From the IMG/VR virus record IMGVR_UViG_3300034356_000448, positions 1 through 29,676 of that record: 29,676 nt of DNA; one strand, written 5' to 3'. The translations under genes and the position numbers were made by a program. Below are positions 7,474 to 13,906 of this stretch, piece by piece. The first letter of the stretch is position 1; each line of letters begins with the position of its first letter. This stretch comes from a virus. Below the pieces are notes generated by a model that was not told the origin of the DNA, ran no database searches, and saw only the letters and a program-made list of their open reading frames with translations.

Positions 7474-7545
7474 TATATTTGTGCTTTCATAGCTAATTAG
7501 GTTTTAATTAAAGGGTTGACAGTTGAAAGCGTTGACCCTTTTTTT
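7474..7545 (+). ncRNA. candidate pseudoknotted RNA / regulated terminator (copy A)
   Basis: A TATATTTG box (7474-7481) is followed by GCTTTCA (7483-7489), which is perfectly complementary to TGAAAGC (7524-7530). The latter lies in the loop of the terminator hairpin formed by 7510-7520 and 7531-7541. The segment pairs therefore interleave, as in a pseudoknot. The same arrangement with different bases is found at 9464-9566. A good -33 element is missing, so a separate short transcript is unproven; the element may act as the 3' end of the late operon RNA. Confidence 0.4.
7510..7545 (+). terminator. terminator ending the late operon
   Basis: An 11-bp stem (7510-7520 with 7531-7541, two G-T wobbles) with a 10-nt loop runs directly into a T tract. 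It separates the structural/lysis genes from the early region. Confidence 0.85.
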
Positions 7546-7764
7546 GTCTCAAACATTTGCCACTATTTCAATTTATTGTCACATATACTGTATAAAATCG
7601 GTTTAATTCCGATTATCTGCGTGAATTTTTCCAATTTTACACTTATTTTAATACCCATTCGGGTATAAATAACCTTTATTTCTTTACATTAATACCTTTT
7701 CGGGTATAAATTTTCCCTGTAAAATCAAGCCTTTTAAAAATAATTTGTTAAAATGTGAAAAATA
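7546..7764 (+). other. AT-rich non-coding control region
   Basis: No open frame of credible coding character lies here. It holds a 6-bp inverted repeat (7596-7601 with 7609-7614), a short ATAC-T-GTAT palindrome at 7585-7593, the two operator-like palindromes listed separately, and an echo of an AACCTT(T)ATTTCT stretch near 7671 and 7780. It is the longest gene-free stretch in the window and the best candidate for an early regulatory switch or a replication origin. Confidence 0.6.
7651..7707 (+). promoter_or_regulatory. pair of operator-like palindromes, 41 bp apart
   Basis: ATACCCATTCGGGTAT (7651-7666) and ATACCTTTTCGGGTAT (7692-7707) are 16-bp inverted repeats with 6-bp arms; the second has one T-G mismatch. 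Both are followed by AAAT. Their start-to-start distance of 41 bp is close to four helical turns, placing both on one face of the DNA about 60-115 bp before the early -33 element. A repressor or activator dimer could bind cooperatively. The regulator is not identified. Confidence 0.55.
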
Positions 7765-7798
7765 TTTGTTGATAATTGAAACCTTATTTCTATATTTG
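7765..7798 (+). promoter_or_regulatory. early promoter, Bacteroidota type
   Basis: The -7 box TATATTTG (7791-7798) matches TAnnTTTG. A TTG (7769-7771) lies 19 nt upstream, and a TTTG at 7765-7768 immediately before it. This is the consensus layout for the primary sigma factor of Bacteroidota. It sits 34 nt before the first early gene and should drive 7833-16926. Confidence 0.75.
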
Positions 7799-7832
7799 CA
7801 TATAATTAGTTCACAAACAAAAATTAAACGCT

Positions 7833-7997
7833 ATGAAAAAACAAGAAATGATTAACGTAATTATGCTTGAAGAAAAAGCATTATACGAAGCAGTTCAGCA
7901 AGCCATTGCATTATTAGGGTTAGACAATGAAATAACTCAATCTGCAATTACACGATGGAGTACAGTTAATAAATTAGTAAAATCTTTAGGACTATGA
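7833..7997 (+). CDS. first early gene, 54-residue helical protein
   Basis: This frame is the first after the early promoter and starts at an ATG preceded by AAACGCT, a start context it shares with two other early genes. The 54-residue product is helical and ends in a stretch (AITRWSTVNKLVKSLGL) that could be a small DNA- or protein-binding helix pair. Its stop codon overlaps the next start (ATGA). First-in-operon genes of phages often encode host takeover factors, but there is no direct evidence for that here. Confidence 0.65.
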   Translation: MKKQEMINVIMLEEKALYEAVQQAIALLGLDNEITQSAITRWSTVNKLVKSLGL

Positions 7998-8188
7998 AAA
8001 ATTTAAACGAAACACAAAAGGACATTTTAGGAACTTTATTTGCATTATCATTAGTGTTCACTGTAATCGGTTATTTTACCGTTACGCAACCAAACTATGT
8101 AGAAACGAATGAAGAGCCTACAATCGAAGCTAAACACGTTCAATCACCTGTATTAGAAAAATACGGAAAACTATTCACTAAAAACTAA
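7994..8188 (+). CDS. small single-pass membrane protein
   Basis: The 64-residue protein has a short charged N-terminus, one hydrophobic helix at ~12-31 and an acidic then mixed-charge C-terminal half. No lipobox or cleavage site is evident, so it is probably anchored in the inner membrane. It overlaps its upstream neighbour by 4 nt. A role in superinfection exclusion or host membrane modification is conceivable for an early membrane protein, but only by position. Confidence 0.6.
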   Translation: MKNLNETQKDILGTLFALSLVFTVIGYFTVTQPNYVETNEEPTIEAKHVQSPVLEKYGKLFTKN

Positions 8189-8193
8189 ACGCT

Positions 8194-8523
8194 ATGGAAA
8201 TCGAATATAACAAAAATGAAATGTGGATATATTACGAACGAGGCGATGTTGTTTTTTATGTTATTTGTGATTGGTGGTTTTGGACTGAAACAGCAGGAAA
8301 ACACGATTTCGAATGGCTTGAGTTAGATATCAATATTAAAAAAGCAGAATGGTGGATTGAAGGAAAGGATGGCATTCATCAAATGGAAACAACCAAGCAG
8401 TATGAACAATGGCTATTATCACAAATCGAACATATGAGAAGAGAAGAAGGATTCTTGTTTGATGAAATGATTGAGCAATTAGATAATATTATACACAATA
8501 ATTTTTACGAATATGGTATTTAA
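8194..8523 (+). CDS. hypothetical early protein, Trp-rich
   Basis: The 109-residue acidic protein contains eight tryptophans, clustered in D-W-W-F-W and A-E-W-W-I segments, with strands in the first half and helices in the second. It starts at an ATG preceded by AAACGCT, the same leader as the first early gene. No family is recognised. The downstream small gene begins 11 nt before its stop codon. Confidence 0.65.
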   Translation: MEIEYNKNEMWIYYERGDVVFYVICDWWFWTETAGKHDFEWLELDINIKKAEWWIEGKDGIHQMETTKQYEQWLLSQIEHMRREEGFLFDEMIEQLDNIIHNNFYEYGI

Positions 8524-8641
8524 ACTACAAAGGATGATTCGATTCTGGACGGGTAAATCATCACACGAAACAATCAGAGGTACATTTAATGAGGAACTGT
8601 ACAAAAGAATTTGTGAAATTAAATTTAATCAACAATTATGA
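8513..8641 (+). CDS. 42-residue basic protein, hypothetical
   Basis: The short frame overlaps the upstream gene by 11 nt and the downstream gene by an ATGA, filling the gap exactly. The product is basic (MVFKLQRMIRFWTGKSS at the start) and could form two amphipathic helices. Its translation is supported by coupling on both sides. No function can be assigned. Confidence 0.5.
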   Translation: MVFKLQRMIRFWTGKSSHETIRGTFNEELYKRICEIKFNQQL

Positions 8642-8895
8642 AAATAACAGCAGTAGAATTTTATGCTGAACAAGCAATGAAATTAGAAATAGAAAAATTA
8701 CATGGTAAAATTTCGACAGGGGAAATGCTTAATAAATTATCAACTGTATTAATGAAAGCTAAAGAAATGGAAAAGGAACAAATAATAGAAGCCCACGGAA
8801 ACAAGCAAAAAACAAAGTCAAACCCTGGTAGCATTGTAACTTATGGGTATACTTATACAGGTCAAGATTATTATAACGACAAATACGAGAAATAA
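8638..8895 (+). CDS. small conserved phage protein of unknown function
   Basis: The 85-residue product starts MKITAVEFYAEQA and contains A-K-E-M-E-K-E-Q-I-I-E-A followed by a polar C-terminal half ending Q-D-Y-Y-N-D. This TAVEW/AVEFY...EMEKEQII pattern recurs in small early proteins of Bacteroidota phages. The N-terminal half is predicted helical. Its biochemical role is unknown. It overlaps both neighbours by 1-4 nt. Confidence 0.65.
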   Translation: MKITAVEFYAEQAMKLEIEKLHGKISTGEMLNKLSTVLMKAKEMEKEQIIEAHGNKQKTKSNPGSIVTYGYTYTGQDYYNDKYEK

Positions 8896-9062
8896 TGAAA
8901 TACAAACTAATTTATAAAATAGGAATGGCAACAGTACAGGAGTGGATATTTACATCAGAAAGTTTAGCGTACTGGAAGAAAATGGACTTAATTGAAACAG
9001 GACGTTTTAATATGGGTAGTTTTGAAATCGAACAATTTGATGTTTTAAATTGGAACAAATGA
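8895..9062 (+). CDS. 55-residue hypothetical protein
   Basis: The frame starts in TAATG at the stop codon of the previous gene and ends in ATGA with the next. The product mixes strands and one helix (SLAYWKKMDLIE) and looks like a small alpha/beta fold. Codon use resembles its neighbours. No family is recognised. Confidence 0.55.
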   Translation: MKYKLIYKIGMATVQEWIFTSESLAYWKKMDLIETGRFNMGSFEIEQFDVLNWNK

Positions 9063-9457
9063 GTGAGTTTATAGATAAAATAAACTATCTAATTGAACGA
9101 GATGGTTTGAATGCACGCAACAGAAAACGAGAAATAATTTATCGTAAATGTTATTTACAAAGTAAGCTAAGAGAATTGGGGATGAATTTCAGGCAAATAG
9201 GTGAAATGTTTAATCAACACCATGCTTCAGTTATTCACAACATAAAGACTCACAAAATAATGTCTGAGTTATATGCTGACATTTATTCAACTGAAATTAG
9301 TGATTACGTTGCTGAATTAACAGGATTGAAATTTGAGCCTCCAAAGCGTAATTTAGTTGAAGATATTATGTATTGTAATAAGTTATACGATTTGAGAATA
9401 ATAAAAAGACGAATTAAAGAAAATTATTATGATGATTACAAAACAATAATTGAATAA
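9059..9457 (+). CDS. DnaA domain IV-like DNA-binding protein
   Basis: The 132-residue basic protein contains L-R-E-L-G-M-N-F-R-Q-I-G-E-M-F-N-Q-H-H-A-S-V-I-H-N-I-K at ~37-63. This resembles the helix-turn-helix and signature loop of DnaA domain IV (IG..F..RDHSTV..A...I), with HHASVIH standing for the DHSTVLH loop that reads the DnaA box. No AAA+ ATPase region is present, so it is not a full initiator. It could recruit the host replisome to a phage origin, block host DnaA boxes, or regulate transcription. The ATG at 9059 (ATGA overlap) is preferred over a TTG 9 nt upstream. A perfect TTATTCACA DnaA-box match lies inside the gene at 9231-9239. Confidence 0.6.
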   Translation: MSEFIDKINYLIERDGLNARNRKREIIYRKCYLQSKLRELGMNFRQIGEMFNQHHASVIHNIKTHKIMSELYADIYSTEISDYVAELTGLKFEPPKRNLVEDIMYCNKLYDLRIIKRRIKENYYDDYKTIIE

Positions 9458-9463
9458 ATACGT

Positions 9464-9566
9464 TATATTTGTACACGCGTTCATCCGACATTATAAACGC
9501 TAAGGTATTATTGAGCCATTTTAATGAACAAGAGGTCGGATGCTTGGGATTTAAAGTGGCTTTTTT
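9464..9566 (+). ncRNA. candidate pseudoknotted RNA / regulated terminator (copy B)
   Basis: After a TATATTTG box (9464-9471), CATCCGAC (9482-9489) is perfectly complementary to GTCGGATG (9535-9542). The latter lies in the loop of an 11-bp terminator stem (9514-9524 with 9551-9561, one wobble) followed by six T residues. Order and topology equal copy A at 7474-7545 although the bases differ. It could be a small RNA, or an attenuator controlling entry into the replication genes that start at 9585. No convincing -33 box is present. Confidence 0.45.
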
Positions 9567-9584
9567 ATTACTTAAATATTTGCA

Positions 9585-10166
9585 ATGGCAAAAGACAAAA
9601 AATCGTTTATCCTTTACGTTGACCAAAAGGACTTATGGAACAAACTTCCTGATGAAATTGCAGGTAAATTAATCAAACACATTTATTCTTATGTTAGTGA
9701 TGAAAATCCAACCAGTGATGACTTGATGATTGAAATAGCTTTTGAACCAATCAAGCAACAGTTGAAACGTGACCTTAAACTATTTGAGGAAAAGCGAGTT
9801 AAGAGAAGCGAAGCAGGAATAGCAGGAGCTAACAAACGATGGCAAGAGATGGCAAACGATAGCAAACGCATAAATGATATAGCAAAAATAGCTGATAATG
9901 TTAATGTAAATGTAAATGATAGTATATATAGAGCATTCGCTCAATTATCTATATCAAATCAGGAAGTTGAAAAATTGCTTGAAAAATATTCAATAGAAGA
10001 AATTGATGAGGTATTAGATTCCATAGAAAATTTCAAAGGAAACAAGAAATATACTTCACTATATTTGACAGCTACAAAATGGTTGGCTAAGAACAAGCCT
10101 AAACAACAAGAAATGATTTATGACCCATTAGTAGAAAAAGCAAGAGCATATGGATATATTAAGTAA
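9585..10166 (+). CDS. DUF6291-like replication-module protein
   Basis: The 193-residue protein opens with K-S-F-I-L-Y-V-D-Q-K-D-L-W-N-K-L-P-D-E-I-A-G-K-L and continues with F-E-P-I-K-Q-Q-L-K-R-D-L, the hallmark of DUF6291 proteins found beside helicase genes in Bacteroidota phages and prophages. A basic KRSEAGIAGANKRW segment at ~73-86 could touch DNA. The C-terminal part (S-L-Y-L-T-A-T-K-W-L) resembles the end of DnaD-type replisome organisers. It overlaps the helicase-like gene by 17 nt, so a helicase-loader or origin-melting role is likely but inferred. Confidence 0.6.
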   Translation: MAKDKKSFILYVDQKDLWNKLPDEIAGKLIKHIYSYVSDENPTSDDLMIEIAFEPIKQQLKRDLKLFEEKRVKRSEAGIAGANKRWQEMANDSKRINDIAKIADNVNVNVNDSIYRAFAQLSISNQEVEKLLEKYSIEEIDEVLDSIENFKGNKKYTSLYLTATKWLAKNKPKQQEMIYDPLVEKARAYGYIK

Positions 10167-11079
10167 GGGAAGTTCACAACAGTATCTGTTGGACTACAAA
10201 GCAGGAAGAATTAAACAAGGATTGGGATTAGATTGTAATTTAGATGATAATCTAAGATATAAACCTAAACAACTTACAATCATTTTAGGGCATGACAACG
10301 TTGGAAAGACGTATTGGATTAATTGGTACTTTCTTTCTCTTGCATTAAAGCACGGAATCCGCTTCATTCTATGGTCAGGTGAAAATCAATATGGACAAAT
10401 ACTTAGAGATATGATTCAAATCTATTCTGGAAAGCCATACAAAGAACTAAACGAGCAGCAGATTCTCAGTTACTCAACTTATTTGGAGCAGTTCTTTGAT
10501 TTTGTAGATAACTCAAAGCTCTACAAACCTGCTGAATTATTTGAGATATTTAAAAAGTCTGATGCTCATGCTTGTTTAATTGATCCATACACAGGACTTG
10601 ACCGAGAAATGGGATATGAAGGAAACTACAAATTCCTAAATACTGCACGTCAATTTGTAAACGAAACAGGAAAATCAGTCTACATAAACACGCATCCTAA
10701 TACGGAATCAGGAAGAGCAGGAAATATATACGCAGATTCACATCAATGGAAAGGACATTTGAAGCCACCAATGAAAGACCATATTGAAGGGGGTAAAGCA
10801 TTTTTGAATCGCTGTGATGATATGTTCGTTATACACAGATTAGTAAAACACGAAACAATGAAATTTGTAACTTTGATTTCAGTAGAGAAAGTTAAGGACA
10901 CAGATACAGGTGGAAAGATTACTGCATTAGATGATTTTATTATGTGTGATTTCAATAGCGGATTAGGATTCACAATTAACGGAAAAGACCCATTGAAAGA
11001 GCATAGACCAAAGCCACCTAAACAAATCACTATGATAGAACAAAAGTTAAACGCAATTCACGCTAATAAACAATTCTAA
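10150..11079 (+). CDS. DnaB/RecA-fold ATPase, putative replicative helicase
   Basis: The 309-residue protein has a Walker A motif G-H-D-N-V-G-K-T at 47-54, a candidate catalytic Glu78 in W-S-G-E-N, a Walker B strand A-C-L-I-D-P at ~141-146, and a T-H-P sensor at 181-183. The G-H-L-K-P-P-M-K-D-H-I-E-G-G-K-A-F block near 202-218 resembles the DNA-binding loop region of DnaB-type ATPase domains. It lacks the DnaB N-terminal primase-binding domain. A ring helicase working with host polymerase and the upstream DUF6291-like protein is the likely role. A RecA-like repair ATPase is the alternative. Confidence 0.7.
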   Translation: MDILSKGSSQQYLLDYKAGRIKQGLGLDCNLDDNLRYKPKQLTIILGHDNVGKTYWINWYFLSLALKHGIRFILWSGENQYGQILRDMIQIYSGKPYKELNEQQILSYSTYLEQFFDFVDNSKLYKPAELFEIFKKSDAHACLIDPYTGLDREMGYEGNYKFLNTARQFVNETGKSVYINTHPNTESGRAGNIYADSHQWKGHLKPPMKDHIEGGKAFLNRCDDMFVIHRLVKHETMKFVTLISVEKVKDTDTGGKITALDDFIMCDFNSGLGFTINGKDPLKEHRPKPPKQITMIEQKLNAIHANKQF

Positions 11080-11480
11080 TGAATAACTATGTACAAGAAA
11101 TATTTACCAAAAGTTGTAATCAAAAAGGATTAATTTACGTGTGTAAAAAACAAAATGGTCAATTTAAGTATGGAAAAACCAAAAATATTGAAAACAGGTT
11201 AAAAATGTATGGACAAGAATACAATTTATTGACTATTCAAAATGTAAATCATTTATCGTTAAGAGAAGAATTAATCAGAAATGATTGGAATATTCAAAAA
11301 GATAGAAGATACAAAGATGCAAGAGATGAACATACTGATTTTGATTGTCAAGAATTAGTCGAATGGTATGCAAAATGTATTATTAAATTAGATTTTAAAA
11401 CACAAAAATTAAATTGTTATTTAGGGGATGAATCAATTTCAAAACCTTTTAATTTTATTTTAAACATATTACATTTTTAA
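11079..11480 (+). CDS. GIY-YIG superfamily nuclease-like protein (T5orf172/MUG113 type)
   Basis: This 133-residue protein shows G-L-I-Y-V at 17-21, Y-G-K-T at 31-34, Arg40 and a Glu at 63/64. These match the order of the GIY strand, YIG strand, catalytic arginine and metal-binding glutamate of the GIY-YIG fold. No linker or HTH domain follows. The gene is visibly richer in A and T than its neighbours and interrupts an otherwise conserved stretch of replication genes, which suggests acquisition as a free-standing mobile nuclease. It could also serve the phage in recombination or host DNA breakdown. Confidence 0.55.
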   Translation: MNNYVQEIFTKSCNQKGLIYVCKKQNGQFKYGKTKNIENRLKMYGQEYNLLTIQNVNHLSLREELIRNDWNIQKDRRYKDARDEHTDFDCQELVEWYAKCIIKLDFKTQKLNCYLGDESISKPFNFILNILHF

Positions 11481-11483
11481 ATT

Positions 11484-11780
11484 ATGGACATTGGATTAAA
11501 ATTACTATACATCAAATCACTTATTGAAAAGAATATTTGGAAGGTGAAACTAACTCGTGAAGATTTAGAAGAAAGAAAGCCTGAAGCAGTTGCATTCATT
11601 AACGGAGCAAAAGACACAGAGAACGATTTAAAGCAGGTTCAATTAGCAATTAGAGAATTGGAAACAGAGCTTCGATTGCAAGGAAGAGAAATAAACCGAT
11701 GTCTTCATATAAACGGAGAATTGAAAAAACGGATTGAAGAATTAGAACACGAATTAAAATATAAAAACGTAGAACTATGA
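11484..11780 (+). CDS. coiled-coil protein of unknown function
   Basis: The 98-residue product is predominantly helical, with heptad-like spacing from ~40 to the end (repeated L/I and E/K). It is probably a dimerising coiled coil. Its stop codon overlaps the next start (ATGA). The family is unknown; a role as adaptor within the replication or recombination module is possible from position only. Confidence 0.6.
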   Translation: MDIGLKLLYIKSLIEKNIWKVKLTREDLEERKPEAVAFINGAKDTENDLKQVQLAIRELETELRLQGREINRCLHINGELKKRIEELEHELKYKNVEL

Positions 11781-12034
11781 TTAAAGAGAAAAAATTAGTA
11801 GCATTATCAGCTGTGCTTCCAGTATTAGCAGACTTCATTGAGGACTTAAATGACCAATATGTGTTCAAACAGGACTTAAAACGTAAAGCAAACATCCTTG
11901 CAGAAGAGATTCGCAAAGTGGATTACAAAGTATTGCAGGTATATGGAGAAAAACGAGAAGAAATATACGAGCAACAGGTGCAGTTGCAACTGTTATTTAG
12001 AAAATGGATTGAAGAAACAATAAACTTAGACTGA
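11777..12034 (+). CDS. small helical protein of unknown function
   Basis: This 85-residue all-helical protein has an apolar N-terminal helix (LVALSAVLPVLADFIEDL) and a charged remainder rich in Glu, Lys and Gln. Similar short helical proteins occur in this part of Bacteroidota phage genomes. It overlaps the methyltransferase start by 1 nt (TGATG). No function is known. Confidence 0.6.
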   Translation: MIKEKKLVALSAVLPVLADFIEDLNDQYVFKQDLKRKANILAEEIRKVDYKVLQVYGEKREEIYEQQVQLQLLFRKWIEETINLD

Positions 12035-13356
12035 TGAAAGTAGGAAGTGATTTTAGTGGAGTAGGTGCATTTGACCAAGCTCTGAAGCGTTTAGGCGTAA
12101 ATTATGAAACAATTTTTGCCTGTGACATGGATAAGTATGCAAGAGATACATTCATTCATAATTACGGAGAACCAAAATACTATCCAACCAATGTATATGA
12201 GAGAGAGATTCCGATTGAATCACTTGATATTTATATGACATCTCCTCCATGTCAAGCATTTTCACTTGCTGGAAAACGATTAGGAAAAGACGATAAAAGA
12301 GGAGTATTGTTTTTTAACTCACACGAATTCATTCAGGTAAATAAACCACGCTTTTTTATATTTGAGAACGTAAAAGGATTACTTTCAGACGATGGAGGAA
12401 GAACATTCCAAGAATGGATCAATATGTTGGGTGGTAAATCAGTTAATGGATTACCTGTATTGTTTGCACATGATGAAGCAGTTCCATATCACTTGTATTG
12501 GCAAGTTCTAAATGCTAAACATCATGGAGTTCCTCAAAATAGAGAGAGAGTGTTCTTGATTGGTATTCGTGATGATGAAGATAATCAATTTCAATTTCCA
12601 CGAGAAGAACATTTAAGTAAGCGATTGAAGGATGTACTGGAGGATCCTGTAGATGATAAGTATTTTTTGAGTGATGATAGAATTGGAACAATTACAAAGG
12701 CAGAACGTGGAATTGGATGGACTGATGTAGATACAAAGAATACTGCTAATTGTGTTCTTACAGGTTACGCAAAGAATCCAACTGATGGAGAATATCTTAA
12801 AATCAAATCAGCAACATCAAAAGGATATGAGGAAGCAAGAGAAGGTGATTCAATAAACTTTAGTGTACCATCTTCAGAAACACGAAGAGGAAGAGTAGGT
12901 AAAGGAGTAGCACAAACATTAGATACTTCATGTAATCAAGCAATCATTGTTGGAACTTGGAGAACTCACAAAGATGGTCAAGGATTTAGAGAAATAGAAG
13001 ATGGAAACTGTCCTACTATACCTGCAAGAGCAAGAGAAGATGGAAGTGGTCAACCTGTCGTAATGCAATTAAACCAAAGCAAAGAAAGCGGAGGGGTTCA
13101 ACCATATCAACAAAATCGTGTTTATGACGAAAATGGAATTTGCCCTACTTTGTGTGCTAATTTAGGAGGGGATAGAAATCACAACATTTTAAAAGATTAT
13201 AAAATCCGCAGACTTACGCCAAGAGAATGTTTTAGATTGATGGACTTTCCTGACACATTTACTTGGAATGTAAGTGATTCACAAGCATACAAACAAGCAG
13301 GAAACTCAATCGTTGTGAATGTCCTTTACAAAATACTAAAACAATTGCCATTATGA
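12034..13356 (+). CDS. DNA (cytosine-5) methyltransferase
   Basis: All main motifs of C5 methyltransferases (PF00145) are visible: the SAM-binding F-S-G-V-G-A-F-D at 7-14, the catalytic P-P-C-Q at 71-74 (Cys73), E-N-V at 111-113, Q-N-R-E-R at 168-172 and the C-terminal Q-A-G-N-S-I-V at 421-427. Residues ~195-390 form the target-recognition region. They contain three echoing G-x-[AC]-[PQ]-T-[LI] units (291-296, 324-329, 368-373), so part of that region may be built from beta repeats. At 440 residues it has normal length. No cognate restriction enzyme gene is adjacent, so it probably protects phage DNA from host restriction. Recognition sequence cannot be read from here. Confidence 0.92.
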   Translation: MKVGSDFSGVGAFDQALKRLGVNYETIFACDMDKYARDTFIHNYGEPKYYPTNVYEREIPIESLDIYMTSPPCQAFSLAGKRLGKDDKRGVLFFNSHEFIQVNKPRFFIFENVKGLLSDDGGRTFQEWINMLGGKSVNGLPVLFAHDEAVPYHLYWQVLNAKHHGVPQNRERVFLIGIRDDEDNQFQFPREEHLSKRLKDVLEDPVDDKYFLSDDRIGTITKAERGIGWTDVDTKNTANCVLTGYAKNPTDGEYLKIKSATSKGYEEAREGDSINFSVPSSETRRGRVGKGVAQTLDTSCNQAIIVGTWRTHKDGQGFREIEDGNCPTIPARAREDGSGQPVVMQLNQSKESGGVQPYQQNRVYDENGICPTLCANLGGDRNHNILKDYKIRRLTPRECFRLMDFPDTFTWNVSDSQAYKQAGNSIVVNVLYKILKQLPL

Positions 13357-13871
13357 GATGTAAAAACTGCAAAGAAAAGTTTGAACCTATAAGATTCAAT
13401 CACAAATACTGCCTAAAAGACGAATGCATCAGAGCTTTTGTAGCAGAAACAAAAGAAAAGATGTGGAAACAAACAAAAACACGAATGAAAGAAGATTTAA
13501 AAACAACTCAAGATTGGCTAAAAGAAGCACAAACGATTTTCAATAAGTACATAAATTTACGAGATAAAGGACTTCCTTGCGTTTCTTGTGGTAAACCAAT
13601 CAAAGGTAGAGTAAATGCTTCTCACTTTTGGAACGCAAACAATCACCATAACGTTCGATTTGATGAAGATAATGTACATTCAAGTTGCATTACCTGTAAT
13701 CAATTCTTATCAGGTAACTTGTTGGAATATCGAATAAGGCTATGTTCTAAAATCGGACAAAAAAGATTTGATGAACTGGAAGCAAAAAGACACGTTACAA
13801 AAAAATGGACTGCTGAAGAATTGAAGGAAATCATAAAAAAATATAAACAAAAAGTAAAAGATATGGAATAA
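13353..13871 (+). CDS. ninG: NinG/Rap-type recombination endonuclease
   Basis: The 172-residue protein matches the lambda NinG (Rap) family PF05766. It has an N-terminal Cys cluster (C3, C6, C20, C25), a helical T-T-Q-D-W-L-K-E-A-Q segment, then the nuclease region with C76-x2-C79, S-H-F-W at 90-93, N-x-H-H at 97-99 and a C112-x2-C115 pair. Rap binds and cuts Holliday or branched junctions during phage recombination. It overlaps the methyltransferase gene by 4 nt and precedes the ERF annealase gene, a functionally consistent neighbourhood. Confidence 0.85.
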   Translation: MRCKNCKEKFEPIRFNHKYCLKDECIRAFVAETKEKMWKQTKTRMKEDLKTTQDWLKEAQTIFNKYINLRDKGLPCVSCGKPIKGRVNASHFWNANNHHNVRFDEDNVHSSCITCNQFLSGNLLEYRIRLCSKIGQKRFDELEAKRHVTKKWTAEELKEIIKKYKQKVKDME

Positions 13872-13876
13872 ATTTA

Positions 13877-13884
13877 TATCTTTG
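13877..13884 (+). promoter_or_regulatory. possible internal promoter before ERF gene
   Basis: TATCTTTG matches the TAnnTTTG -7 consensus and lies in one of the few intergenic gaps of this operon, 22 nt before a start codon. No TTG sits at the expected upstream distance, so strength is doubtful. Confidence 0.4.
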
Positions 13885-13906
13885 TCTAAATTTAAAACAA
13901 ATCGCT

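Noticed and set aside
9571-9584. AATATTTG as a promoter for the gene at 9585
   Set aside because: It misses the first T of the TAnnTTTG box and lies too close to the start codon to leave a leader.
9469-9672. 67-codon + frame across the copy B RNA element
   Set aside because: It runs through a terminator hairpin and into the DUF6291-like gene in another frame; the protein is unlike any family and has no credible start.
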